Source: Geomonas anaerohicana (GTDB taxonomy: Bacteria > Desulfobacterota > Desulfuromonadia > Geobacterales > Geobacteraceae). From it: a stretch of DNA of 64,000 nt. The position numbers and the translations under genes are program-made. A model generated the notes under the pieces. That model saw only the letters and a program-made list of their open reading frames with translations, was not told where the DNA came from and ran no database searches. The DNA is taken from the NCBI RefSeq assembly GCF_016458305.1, contig NZ_JAEMHL010000006.1:1-64000 (forward strand). Reading direction: 5' to 3'. Shown in pieces: positions 54,034 through 62,729 of the stretch. Numbering within the stretch: position 1 is the stretch's first letter; each line of letters opens with the position of its first letter.

Positions 54034-54636
54034 ATGCGCGTCATCTCGTTCACACTGGTTCTGCTGCTCCTGCTTTTCTCCAACGCCTTGGCCGAAAGCA
54101 TCCAGGGGCGGATTGGCCTCAACGGCAAGGTCGGATTCCTCATGCCCATCCAAGATGACTTCATCACCGGTGTCGACGAAACCAACACCGGGTTCGCCGC
54201 AGGTGGAGGCGTCATCTACGGCCTCGGCGACAACCTTGCCGCTGAGCTTGATATCACGCATGCCCCAGTCCTCAATGTTCAAGCGGCCGGCGGGAAGGTG
54301 GGGGAGGCTTCGCTGACCGACATTTCCCTGGGGCTGCAGTACCGCTTCACTCCGGACAGCAACCTGGTACCCTACCTGGGCGCAGGGGTCGATTTCATCA
54401 CTGGGAAATTCAACAATATGTCCGACCGCAGGTACGGGCTGGAGTGGACTACCGGTGGGCATGTGAGTGCAGGCCTTGATTATTTTGCTACGAGAGGCGT
54501 TGCTCTCACCGCAGAACTCAAGGGCGTCTTTGCCCCTGCGGGAAACATTAAGGCCACCCCGCAGGAATATAACCCCAACAGTTTCGTCGGCATGATCGGG
54601 CTGCGCCTGTTCCTGCCTGACAAGATCATCGAGTAG
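54034..54636 (+). CDS. Outer-membrane beta-barrel protein
   Basis: A 200-residue exported protein. The signal peptide ends NALAES, then alternating strands such as GRIGLNGKVGFLMP, FAAGGGVIYGLGDNLAAELD, SLGLQYRF, VPYLGAGVDFITG and a closing strand VGMIGLRLFLPDKI. It resembles small OmpA/OmpW-like eight-strand barrels. GAAGGAGGTCTG marks the start at 54034. It precedes the DUF192 gene with no gap. Confidence 0.82.
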   Translation: MRVISFTLVLLLLLFSNALAESIQGRIGLNGKVGFLMPIQDDFITGVDETNTGFAAGGGVIYGLGDNLAAELDITHAPVLNVQAAGGKVGEASLTDISLGLQYRFTPDSNLVPYLGAGVDFITGKFNNMSDRRYGLEWTTGGHVSAGLDYFATRGVALTAELKGVFAPAGNIKATPQEYNPNSFVGMIGLRLFLPDKIIE

Positions 54637-54978
54637 ATGAGAGCCGTCGACGTCAACTCAGGCACCGAGCTCGCTCAGGACGTGTCAGTCGCGGATACGT
54701 TCCTGTCAAGGCTCAGGGGACTCCTTGGGAAAGGAGAGTTGCCGCAGGGGCAGGGGCTGTGGATCAAGCCCTGCAACAGCGTCCATACCTTCGGCATGAA
54801 ATTTCCAATAGACGTCGCGTTTTTAGATGTTGAACTGCGGGTTGTTGCGGTGTCGACAACACTCAGTCCCAACAGGCTTTCCGGTTTTTACCCCAAAGCG
54901 TCCAGTGTCCTTGAACTTCCGGCGGGGACACTGGACGCAGCTTTGACTACCATAGGTAACAGGATCGAGATCGGCTAG
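54637..54978 (+). CDS. DUF192 family protein
   Basis: A 113-residue protein of the DUF192 family: TFLSRLRGLLGKGELPQGQG, then LWIKPCNSVHTFGMKFPIDVAFLD and a C-terminal SSVLELPAGTLD. The ATG immediately follows the stop of the barrel gene. DUF192 genes often lie next to Tad loci, but no role is established. No signal peptide is visible, although many relatives are exported. Confidence 0.85.
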   Translation: MRAVDVNSGTELAQDVSVADTFLSRLRGLLGKGELPQGQGLWIKPCNSVHTFGMKFPIDVAFLDVELRVVAVSTTLSPNRLSGFYPKASSVLELPAGTLDAALTTIGNRIEIG

Positions 54979-55114
54979 GCCATGCTTCAGGTTTAGATCT
55001 GCCCTCGCGTTGATCTCCCTAAACCTTTCTAGCAGACGCTCTTTCCTGCGGGAACAACTACCGGCCTCCTCTAAAGGTTTGCAAGTGAAAGATTGTGATA
55101 ACAAAATAGGCTTC

Positions 55115-56662
55115 ATGCTCCCTTCCATTGGTGACTTCCTTTTTACCTCCATCTTCCTGTTGATAACGCTAAACTTGGGCCAAAAGCTGCTGAGCGACGG
55201 CGACACCGGTTACCACATCCGCGCCGGCGAGTACATGCTCGGCACCCATAGCATCCCGCATCAGGACATGTTCTCCTTCCTCTCCCCGCCGCTCCCCTGG
55301 ACCGCCCATGAATGGCTCTCCGAGGTCATCATGGCGCTGGTGCACCAGGGCTGGGGGTTGAGCGGCGTGGTGATCTTCTTCGCCTTTTTGCTGGCGTTGT
55401 CCTGTTTCCTGCTCTTCAGGATGATGCAATCGGATGACAGCGACATCCTCGTTTCGCTGTTGGTGGTCCTCCTGGTCGGTGGCGCCGCGCAACTGCACTG
55501 GCTGGCCCGGCCGCACGTCTTCTCGCTGGTCATCATGGTGGCCTGGTACTACATCCTGGACCAGTACCAATACCAGGGCAGGAACCTTCTCTTCCTGCTG
55601 CCGTTGATCATGATCCCGTGGGCCAACCTGCACGGCGGCTTCATGGTCGGCTTCATCCTCTTGGGAGCGTATTTTCTCGGCAACCTGCTCGACGCCTTCT
55701 TCAGTCAAGGTGAGGGGAGGGGGGAGAGCCTGCCTAGGCTGCGCGGTCTCGGCCTCGCCATTCTCGCGTGCGGTGCGGCCAGCGTGGTCAACCCTTACGG
55801 GTTCCACATCCTGCTGTTCCCATTCCAGCTCACCTCGTCCAAGGACCTCATGGACGGCGTTTCCGAGTTCCTTTCTCCCAACTTTCACGAATACTACATA
55901 AAGTACTTCGAACTGCTGCTCTTCGTGTTGCTTGCCACGGTAGGATTGTCCAGGTACAAGCTGAACTTGGTAGAGATGATTCTGATCCTGCTCTTTACCC
56001 ACATGTCCCTGTTCTCGGCGCGGTACATCCCTCTTTTTGCCATCATCGTTGCCCCTGTCATCGCCAGAAGGCTGACCCGGGTGCTCCGGGAGTCCGATTC
56101 CGGGTTTGCCCGCTTCGTCAAACAAAGATCCCGCAACATCGCTGCCATCGATGACTGCACCACGGGCTACCTGTGGCCGCTGGCGGCGGTCGCTGCGGTG
56201 GTCATCATGGTGCACTCCGGAAGGATCACTTTCCAGTTCGACCCGAAGATCAAGCCCATGGCGGCCATCGAGTTCCTGAAAAGGGAGCGGATTCCCGGCA
56301 ACATGTTCAACAACGACGAATTCGGGGATTGCCTGATCTATGGCGCGGCGCCGGCCTACAAGGTGTTCATCGATGGAAGGCTCGATATGTACGGCGCAGA
56401 GCGCCTGAAGGAGTATTTCAAGGTGACTGCTTTCCAGCCGGGGTGGGAAAAGATCTTGGAAAAATACCAGATATCGTGGATCATTTTCCCTGCGGACGCC
56501 ACGCTTTCGCGCCATTTGCTGATCCATCCGGACTGGAAACTGATCTACGCCGACGAGGTTACCAATATCTTTGTCAGGAACAACGCACAACACCGGTATC
56601 TCATGGAGAAGTATCGCGACGTGCGCCCTGTGGTACGGGACGAGAAAAAAGGCGCGGCCTAA
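55115..56662 (+). CDS. Polytopic membrane protein, glycosyltransferase-like topology
   Basis: A 515-residue protein with about ten membrane segments followed by a soluble C-terminal domain of about 130 residues. DGDTGYHIRAGEYML in the first outer loop and RPHVFSLVI recall GT-C/PMT-like proteins, but catalytic residues cannot be assigned. The C-terminal part (FLKRERIPGNMFNNDEFGDC, then FIDGRLDMYG) is shared with uncharacterised membrane proteins I recall from related bacteria. The start is uncertain: ATG at 55115, GTG at 55088 and TTG at 55010 are possible, and I favour 55115 for its spacing to the first membrane segment. It may add sugars to envelope components. Confidence 0.65.
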   Translation: MLPSIGDFLFTSIFLLITLNLGQKLLSDGDTGYHIRAGEYMLGTHSIPHQDMFSFLSPPLPWTAHEWLSEVIMALVHQGWGLSGVVIFFAFLLALSCFLLFRMMQSDDSDILVSLLVVLLVGGAAQLHWLARPHVFSLVIMVAWYYILDQYQYQGRNLLFLLPLIMIPWANLHGGFMVGFILLGAYFLGNLLDAFFSQGEGRGESLPRLRGLGLAILACGAASVVNPYGFHILLFPFQLTSSKDLMDGVSEFLSPNFHEYYIKYFELLLFVLLATVGLSRYKLNLVEMILILLFTHMSLFSARYIPLFAIIVAPVIARRLTRVLRESDSGFARFVKQRSRNIAAIDDCTTGYLWPLAAVAAVVIMVHSGRITFQFDPKIKPMAAIEFLKRERIPGNMFNNDEFGDCLIYGAAPAYKVFIDGRLDMYGAERLKEYFKVTAFQPGWEKILEKYQISWIIFPADATLSRHLLIHPDWKLIYADEVTNIFVRNNAQHRYLMEKYRDVRPVVRDEKKGAA

Positions 56663-56724
56663 CCGATAGCTGGTAGCGCCGCGGGAACGGATCGAGCGCG
56701 GCATCATGTGGAGTCGACGGAGTT

Positions 56725-59166
56725 ATGGATGATTACGTGTGGTTGAACAGAAGGGTAGACCGGGGGGGCATCGGGTGGGCCACCGTGGGCTCCCTTGCGG
56801 TCCACACCCTGCTCTTTTTCGTGCTGACGTCGACTTCCCTCTGCTATCCCCAGACCGGCGCTGCCGCAAAGTTCGACATCCTCTGGATAACGCCTTCTTC
56901 CCTTCCCATGGCTGCCACGGCGGCACTGGACACAACAAGCGCCGCCCCGGCGGCCGAAGGTCCCGCAGATGCCCCTGCGGCGGTTCCCCCATCTGCTGCC
57001 GTGCCCGATGCTGCTGCAGAGCCGGATGCGCCCGCCGAGACGGCGCAGGTCCAGGCGGGTGAATCCCAGGTAGAGATGGTCACCGCCAGGCTCGCCACCC
57101 CGAAGGCGAAACGACCGGCTCCCGGTCCCATAAAAACGCCGGCCCTGGTAGCAACGGCCAAAGCGGAAGAGCAGGATGACGACACCGACGCGGTCGAGGA
57201 ACCAGAGCCGCCAGCACCAGACCCCGCCGAGGAGGCCAAGGTACGCGAAGAGACAGAGCGCAAGCGGCTCGCCGCGTTGCAGGCGGAGCAGGAACGGCAG
57301 GCCGAGGAAGAGGCGAGGCGTCTGCGCAAAGTAGCCGAGAAACAAGAGGCAGAGCGCAAGGCCGCGGAGAAAAAAGAGGCGGAACGTAAAGCAGCCGAAG
57401 CCGCCAAGGCGAAAGTCGAACAGGAGAAGGTGGCCCGCGAGAAGGCTCTGCAGGAGCGCAAGGCAGCCGAAAGGGCGCGACAGGAAAAGCTGGCGCTCGA
57501 GCGGGAAAAAGCGGCTGCCGCGAAAGCCGAGCAGGAGCGCAACGCCGCCGAGGCAAAAAGAGCCGAGCAGGAGCGGCAGGAAAAAAGACAGGCTGAGTTG
57601 CAGCGGCGCGCCGCGGAGAGGGCAAAGCAGGAGCGGCTGGTCCGGGAGCGCGAGCGGGCGGCTACGGAAAAGGCGGAGCAGGAGCGCCGTGTGGCTGCCG
57701 CCAAGGCGGAGTTGGAACAGCAGGAACAGCGGGAAGCGGAACGGGAGCGTGTTGCCGCCGAGCGGGCGCAGGCCGAGCAGTTAGCCCGCGAGCGGCAACA
57801 GCAGGCCGCGGAAAAGGTCCGGCAGGAACGGGAAGCCGCGGCCGAGAGAAAACGTCTTGCCGACCAGGCCCTCCAGGAAAAACGCAAGGCCGAACAGGAG
57901 CGCCAAGCCGCCCGGCGCGCCGAGGCCGAGAGGCTTGCCCGCGAGCGGGAGCAACTGGAAGCCGAGCAAGCGGAGCAGCGGCGCCAGGCGGCAGCGGAGA
58001 GCAAACGGCTTGCCGAGGAGAAGAAAAGAGCCGAGCAGGAGCGGAAAGCGGCCCAGCGTGCCGAGGCGCAGAGGCAGGCGCGCGAGCGGGAACAACAGGC
58101 AGCCCGGGAGGCGCAACAGCGCCGCCAGGCGGCGGCCGAGAAAAAGCGACTGGCCGAGCAAGCCTTGCAGGATAAGCGCCGGGCTGAACAGGAGCGTAAG
58201 GCGGCCCAGCGCGCCGAGGCGGAAAGGGTGGCGCGGGAGCGTGAGCGCCTGGCAGCGGAGAAGGCGGAAAAGCAGCGTCAGGAAGCCGCAGAGAAAAAGA
58301 GGCTCGCCGAGCAGGCGTTGCTGGATAAAAGAAAAGCGGAGCAGGAGCGCCTGGCAGCCGTAAAGGCCCAGCAGGAAAAACTGGCGCAGGAACGTGTGCA
58401 GGCCGCCGCCCGGCAGGCCGAACTGGCGCGCCTGGCGGCAGCCGAGAAGAAGAGGGTGGAGCAGGAACTGCAGGAACGCAAGAGGGCCGAAACCGAGCGT
58501 CTGGCCGCCATGCGCGGCCAGGCGGAACAGTTGGCCCGTGAGCGCATGGCCGCGGAAAAGGCGGAGCAGGCCCGACGTGCCGCAGTAGCGGCAGCCGCAC
58601 AGTTGCCGGCAGCCGTGAAGCCGGTCGAGGCAAAGAAGGAAACGGCAGGGCCGAGGCCGTCCGAGAAGCCGCCGGAAGAGAAGGGGTTGGTGATCCCCTC
58701 CATACACGGGGATCTGAAGCTGATCGTGGCCGGCGCACACGACGTCAAGCTCAGCGTCTCGTTCAAGGAGTATACGAGGTCGAAGAGGGGGAGGGCGCTG
58801 ACCCGCAACGAATCCCGGCGTGAAAAGCAGCTATCGCCCATCGTGGTCAAGACGCCGGAGAAGACAAAGGAAGTGATCGTCGAGAAGGCCGGGGAGGGGA
58901 TCTACACGTTTGCCGTGGAAACAGAGGGTAAAGAGGCGTCCCCTCTGAAGTTCACCCTGAAGATTTTTGAGCAGAGCAAGGCCGCCAAGACGAAGCAGTT
59001 GGGGGCCAAGACCATCACCGGCAAGGGAGTAGTGGCCAGGGTGCTGATGCCGGAAGGGATTCTATGGGAAGACGATGAAGCCTTCACCGGCACCATGCAG
59101 GACAGCGAAGGCGTCACCAAGTTCAACGCGGAGACTGGCCTGGTCTGGAAGGAGTATTCTCAGTAA
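56725..59166 (+). CDS. TolA-like membrane-anchored coiled-coil protein
   Basis: An 813-residue protein. A membrane segment at about 17-38 is followed by an Ala/Pro-rich stretch and then about 460 residues (170-630) of nearly pure Ala/Glu/Arg/Lys/Gln repeats (AEQERRAAEAKRLAEEK-like), predicted as one long helix. The C-terminal 160 residues fold separately, with LKLIVAGAHDVKLSVSF and EGIYTFAVETEGK. The layout is that of TolA or TonB-like bridging proteins, but the C-terminal domain is not TolA-III as far as I can see. It could span the periplasm. Confidence 0.75.
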   Translation: MDDYVWLNRRVDRGGIGWATVGSLAVHTLLFFVLTSTSLCYPQTGAAAKFDILWITPSSLPMAATAALDTTSAAPAAEGPADAPAAVPPSAAVPDAAAEPDAPAETAQVQAGESQVEMVTARLATPKAKRPAPGPIKTPALVATAKAEEQDDDTDAVEEPEPPAPDPAEEAKVREETERKRLAALQAEQERQAEEEARRLRKVAEKQEAERKAAEKKEAERKAAEAAKAKVEQEKVAREKALQERKAAERARQEKLALEREKAAAAKAEQERNAAEAKRAEQERQEKRQAELQRRAAERAKQERLVRERERAATEKAEQERRVAAAKAELEQQEQREAERERVAAERAQAEQLARERQQQAAEKVRQEREAAAERKRLADQALQEKRKAEQERQAARRAEAERLAREREQLEAEQAEQRRQAAAESKRLAEEKKRAEQERKAAQRAEAQRQAREREQQAAREAQQRRQAAAEKKRLAEQALQDKRRAEQERKAAQRAEAERVARERERLAAEKAEKQRQEAAEKKRLAEQALLDKRKAEQERLAAVKAQQEKLAQERVQAAARQAELARLAAAEKKRVEQELQERKRAETERLAAMRGQAEQLARERMAAEKAEQARRAAVAAAAQLPAAVKPVEAKKETAGPRPSEKPPEEKGLVIPSIHGDLKLIVAGAHDVKLSVSFKEYTRSKRGRALTRNESRREKQLSPIVVKTPEKTKEVIVEKAGEGIYTFAVETEGKEASPLKFTLKIFEQSKAAKTKQLGAKTITGKGVVARVLMPEGILWEDDEAFTGTMQDSEGVTKFNAETGLVWKEYSQ

Positions 59167-59252
59167 ACGAGCTTTCTTCGCGGGCGACGTAGAACTAGTG
59201 AACGGCTGGCTTGATCGTTGTAAGAAGTGGGGGGCGTCCCAAGGGGATCTTT

Positions 59253-60377
59253 ATGTCGATGCAGTATAAAGCGCCGGGCGATGACAGTACGTTAGTGGAG
59301 GCTGTAAGCTGGGGGCAGGAACAGCCCCGGTTCGATGGCACATGTGATGCGGTAACTCCTGCCCGGGCAGGAATTTGTTATCTTCTGGGCTACATTTTTA
59401 TATTTTTGGGAATCGCGAGAGCCATATTCGGTTACCACTCCTGGAATTTTGAGTGGCTTCCATACAACCTGGGGAGAATAAGCATATTTTTCTTCCTGTT
59501 CTTCAACGCCACTATCGGACCGCTGTTCGTCATGGTTTGCGAAGTAGTACGTCAAATCATGCTGTTATTGTCTAAAGATCAACATCTCAGACCGAAAGCA
59601 TTTTTGAAAGATTTCCTCAGACGATATATTCGCGATTATGTCTTCAAAGGTGCATTGTCCTACCTGCTGGTGTATTGCACGTTGATAGGATATACCAACC
59701 TTAAGCCGACCATTCCACTTCTTAACAACGTCCTCTATGACGATATTTTATTCAAATGCGATAACAGAATACTCGATTTGCTCTCATTTGGCGGTCTTTG
59801 CACAATTCCAAAGATACCACCAATTACAACGCGATTCGATTCGGTTTATTTCATGCTCTGGCCGCTTGCATGTCTCACTCTTCTCATCTCCTGCCGTAAA
59901 GGCTTAATCTTCTGGCGTTACACATCCGCATGGTGCATCGCTTTCGGCTTTTCGATTCCGATTTCGATACTTTTCCCTACTCTTGGTCCTGCCTTTTTCA
60001 AACCGGAGCTGTATACCCACATAAGCGGTACCCACACCGCAATGACGATGGAAGGTTTGTTGACGCACTATCGCTCTTTCACGATGGATCCACTGGGAAC
60101 GCCGATCATCAGCGCCAATGGGATCGTGGGAATGCCAAGCCTGCACATTGCTCTTTGTTATCTGTCGAGTCTTGTCATAGGGGAGGTCTTCCCGAGGCTT
60201 CGATACCTCGCATGGGGGCTTACCCTCCTGTTTGTGGTCGACACCGTCTATCTGGGATGGCACTACCTGCTCGACGGGGTTGGCGGTATCGCGCTTGGCT
60301 GGGCGGCCTACAGGATCAGCACCATCTGGTTTCAGGGAGAAACGGAGATACGGCCAAGGGCTGACGCGGGTTGGTAA
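59253..60377 (+). CDS. PAP2-family membrane phosphatase/phosphotransferase
   Basis: A 374-residue protein with about seven membrane segments. The active-site blocks are GMPSLHIAL near 293 and GWHYLLDGVGG near 335, the paired histidines of the PAP2/AUR1-like superfamily. The long N-terminal membrane part resembles inositol-phosphorylceramide-synthase-type members more than simple PgpB. The substrate is a lipid phosphate, not identifiable here. The start at 59253 has AAGGGGAT upstream. It converges with the thioesterase gene 11 bp later. Confidence 0.82.
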   Translation: MSMQYKAPGDDSTLVEAVSWGQEQPRFDGTCDAVTPARAGICYLLGYIFIFLGIARAIFGYHSWNFEWLPYNLGRISIFFFLFFNATIGPLFVMVCEVVRQIMLLLSKDQHLRPKAFLKDFLRRYIRDYVFKGALSYLLVYCTLIGYTNLKPTIPLLNNVLYDDILFKCDNRILDLLSFGGLCTIPKIPPITTRFDSVYFMLWPLACLTLLISCRKGLIFWRYTSAWCIAFGFSIPISILFPTLGPAFFKPELYTHISGTHTAMTMEGLLTHYRSFTMDPLGTPIISANGIVGMPSLHIALCYLSSLVIGEVFPRLRYLAWGLTLLFVVDTVYLGWHYLLDGVGGIALGWAAYRISTIWFQGETEIRPRADAGW

Positions 60378-60388
60378 GCAATGGCAGC

Positions 60389-60826
60389 CTAGGGAGCCTT
60401 TTTCTTGACAATAAAGAAGGCGTTGAACTCTGCCACCTTGGTCTCGCCGTTGAAGATCTCCGCCTCCCCGACGATCTTGCGTTCGTCCTTGGGTATGGCG
60501 CGGGCGACCGCGCGGACCGAGCCCTCCCGTACCGCCGCGAAGAACTTCAGGTGCAGGTCCACGGTGACGAAGTCGGAGCCCTCCGGGAGAATGCTCTTGA
60601 TGGCCATGGCGACGGCGGTGTCCGCCAGCGAGGTGATGGCGCCCCCGTGCATGAGCCCGACCCCCTGGGCCAATTTCACTTTGAAGGGCATGCTGAGCAC
60701 CGCGCGTCCATCCGCAGCCTCCTCGATATGCATCCCCAGGTATTCCTCGAAAGGCGCGCATGCTACCCAACCAGGGAGGGTGAACTTTGGTGTCGTGCCC
60801 GTCATGTCGTCGTCGTATTTGTACAC
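60389..60826 (-). CDS. PaaI-like hotdog-fold thioesterase
   Basis: A 145-residue protein. The hotdog block GVGLMHGGAITSLADTAVA is intact, with VTVDLHLKFFAAVREGSVRA as the next strand pair. It would hydrolyse a CoA or ACP thioester; no substrate can be given. I prefer the GTG at 60826, with GAGGA seven bases upstream; ATGs at 60805 and 60862 are possible, and the latter would overlap the divergent gene's start. Confidence 0.85.
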   Translation of the reverse strand: MYKYDDDMTGTTPKFTLPGWVACAPFEEYLGMHIEEAADGRAVLSMPFKVKLAQGVGLMHGGAITSLADTAVAMAIKSILPEGSDFVTVDLHLKFFAAVREGSVRAVARAIPKDERKIVGEAEIFNGETKVAEFNAFFIVKKKAP

Positions 60827-60860
60827 AGTAGTGTCCTCAATCTCGAAATAGGAGTAGCGC

Positions 60861-61181
60861 ATGAAGCTTAACCGAGTACGTACGAAGTGGAAACTAAAAT
60901 CGTTGGGGGCAGCCGTCATCTCTCTGGCCATTAGCGGGACGGCACTTGCCGACACGCTGGTGATCACGTACGCCTCCGGAGAGGTGCAGACCATCCCGTT
61001 GGCCGGGCACGCCAAAGATATCCAGGGTATCACTGTCGGCGAGACGTCAGTTCCCCTCTCCGAAAAGGTAAGGGCACTCCTGCTCGGGAAGCAGTCCGCT
61101 CCCGCTGGCGCGAAGGAGTCGTCGGAAGGGCCCAGAAAGTCAGGTCCGAAGCTGAAATGGGCACCGCCGGTATCGGAGTGA
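60861..61181 (+). CDS. Small secreted protein of unknown function
   Basis: A 106-residue protein with a signal peptide (GAAVISLAISGTALA, cut before DTLVITY). The mature part is short and strand-like (YASGEVQTIPLAGHAKDIQG), then basic and proline-rich. I do not recognise the family. It diverges from the thioesterase gene 34 bp away. Confidence 0.65.
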   Translation: MKLNRVRTKWKLKSLGAAVISLAISGTALADTLVITYASGEVQTIPLAGHAKDIQGITVGETSVPLSEKVRALLLGKQSAPAGAKESSEGPRKSGPKLKWAPPVSE

Positions 61182-61244
61182 CCTGCCCCAAAGTGTGGCG
61201 CATATCCTGTAGTCGCACCGCAATGAAAAGACATCGCTCTGTGC

Positions 61245-61273
61245 TTGACATCCCGGAAGGTGCTCTATATCCT
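61245..61273 (+). promoter_or_regulatory. Sigma-70-type promoter of the gene at 61340
   Basis: TTGACA (61245-61250), a 17-bp spacer, then TATCCT (61268-61273). The leader would be about 60 bases. Confidence 0.5.
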
Positions 61274-61339
61274 TTAGTCCATGATTAGTGCAGGTTAATC
61301 TTAACGGATAGCCAGCGCATAACGGCAAAGGAGGCATTA

Positions 61340-61993
61340 ATGGTCATGCAGAGGCGGATAAAGAGGGACTATCGCCGGTATGGTCCCAAGGAGTTTCTCT
61401 CATTTGCACAGAAGGTGCAGCTCAGCCTGTTCGGCAACAAAAATTATCCTGACTCGGTCTGGGGAACCAACATCGCGCTGCTGCAAAAGCTCGCCGAATT
61501 GGTGCCAGCGTTTGCAACAGCCTACCGGCTGGCAAGTAATGGTGACAGGCTCCTGATCCGCGAGCGGGACAAGCTCATGGAAGAGATCATTGCCCTCCTC
61601 GATGAGATGGCCTCGTTTCTGGAAGCGGTGTCGATGCGCAATCCGGATGCCCTGTACACCACCGGCTTTAACATCGCCCAGGAGCGTAGAAGTTTCCGCA
61701 GGAACAGGTTGCCCCTGATCTCTCCCCCGGATTTCATCGTGGTTAACTCGGGGGAACCGAGAAAGGCTGTGGCCAGCGCAAGTTCACCGCCGGGCGCCTA
61801 TAACCACGAGATCCATATCAACACCAAGGACCCTGCGGTCGAGGCAGAGTGGTTCCACAAGTCAATCTTCCCGGACTCCAAGAACATGGTCCTGGAGAAC
61901 CTGGATCCGGGCAATACCTTCTTTCGGATGAGACACCACGGACCCGATGGCCCAGGTCCCTGGTCCTCGATCACCAGCGTGCTGATCTCCTGA
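61340..61993 (+). CDS. Conserved protein with C-terminal fibronectin-III-like segment
   Basis: A 217-residue soluble protein. The N-terminal 120 residues are helical (LLQKLAELVPAFATAYRLAS, then EEIIALLDEMASFLEAV). The C-terminal part (HEIHINTKDPAVEAEWFHK, then LENLDPGNTFFRMRHHGPDG and PGPWSS) resembles a fibronectin type III strand pattern, as found in small proteins of Geobacter and relatives. There is no signal peptide. Function unknown. AAAGGAGG precedes the ATG, and a strong hairpin follows the gene. Confidence 0.7.
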   Translation: MVMQRRIKRDYRRYGPKEFLSFAQKVQLSLFGNKNYPDSVWGTNIALLQKLAELVPAFATAYRLASNGDRLLIRERDKLMEEIIALLDEMASFLEAVSMRNPDALYTTGFNIAQERRSFRRNRLPLISPPDFIVVNSGEPRKAVASASSPPGAYNHEIHINTKDPAVEAEWFHKSIFPDSKNMVLENLDPGNTFFRMRHHGPDGPGPWSSITSVLIS

Positions 61994-62011
61994 TTTCTGT
62001 TGCTCACCACC

Positions 62012-62037
62012 AGAGGGTGCCGTCCACGGCACCCTCT
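62012..62037 (+). terminator. Perfect hairpin after the gene at 61340
   Basis: AGAGGGTGCCG pairs exactly with CGGCACCCTCT around a TCCA loop. The following sequence is C/T-rich without a clean T-run, so termination is probable but not certain. The region from here to 62170 holds nothing else recognisable. Confidence 0.6.
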
Positions 62038-62170
62038 ACTCCTCCCCACGCACAACCGCCTTCCTCCATCGTTAACTCTTTCGTAGTCCGGCACCGCATT
62101 CTCTATGCCGTAAGCGGGCACCTCCCGGTTTCCTCTTCCTCAAGCGAGGCTTCACGCCCTTAATGAGTTG

Positions 62171-62527
62171 CCACGCCCCCTAACCAGGGTGCTGCGCCCC
62201 CTAACCAGGGTGCTGCGTCCCCTAACTAGGATGTCGCGTCCCCTAACTAGGGGGTCGCGTCCCCTAACTAGGATGTCGCGTCCCCTAACTAGGATGTCGC
62301 GTCCCCTAACTAGGATGTCGCGTCCCCTAACTAGGGGGTCGTGTCCCCTAACTAGGGGGTCGTGTCCCCTAACTAGGAGGTCGTGCCACCTAACTAGGAG
62401 GTCGTGTCCCCTAACTAGGAGGTCGTGTCCCCTAACTAGGAGGTCGTGTCTCCTAACTAGGGGGTCGTGTCCCCTAAACAGGAGGTCGTGTCTCCTAACT
62501 AGGATGCCACGTCGCCTAACGAAGGCC
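62171..62527. repeat. Array of seventeen 21-bp units with a CCTA-AC-TAGG dyad
   Basis: Consecutive units of exactly 21 bp, typically TCGTGTCCCCTAACTAGGAG plus one base, start at 62171 and repeat without gaps to 62527. The CCTA and TAGG half-sites are kept in most units while flanks vary (TCGCG, TCGTG, CTGCG; GGATG, GGGGG, GGAGG). Because 21 is divisible by three, both strands show seven-residue repeat frames (RPLTRMS and LVRGHDL), which I do not take as proteins. It lies between unknown genes. Confidence 0.93.
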
Positions 62528-62613
62528 TGTAAGGGGCGTGTATAGGATTGTGTGTAAATGCCATTGGTTACAGGAAAATGACGCCGGCCGCTCCATGAAG
62601 ATGACGGCCGCAA

Positions 62614-62651
62614 CGTTCCCCGCTTTGCGAAGGGGGGGCAGGGGGGATTTT
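62614..62651. repeat. CCCCGCTTTGCGAAGGGGGGG-type dyad repeat
   Basis: A copy of the dispersed hairpin family seen at 20728, 39421 and 39693-39895, with the same GGGGGGATTTT tail. It lies between the 21-bp array and the DUF1622 gene. Confidence 0.75.
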
Positions 62652-62729
62652 GTTTTGGTGGCATGTATAAACTTTGGTAAAGTTGGAGCGTGCCAATTAT
62701 GGGCTGAGTGGGAACACACCGGAGGGCAA

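Noticed and set aside
61182-61339. Extension of the thioesterase frame upstream to 61234
   Set aside because: It would overlap the secreted-protein gene on the other strand and its sequence does not resemble the hotdog family. A start at 60826 has its own ribosome-binding site.
62171-62527. CRISPR array
   Set aside because: The units are directly adjacent with no spacers, and no cas genes are in the window.
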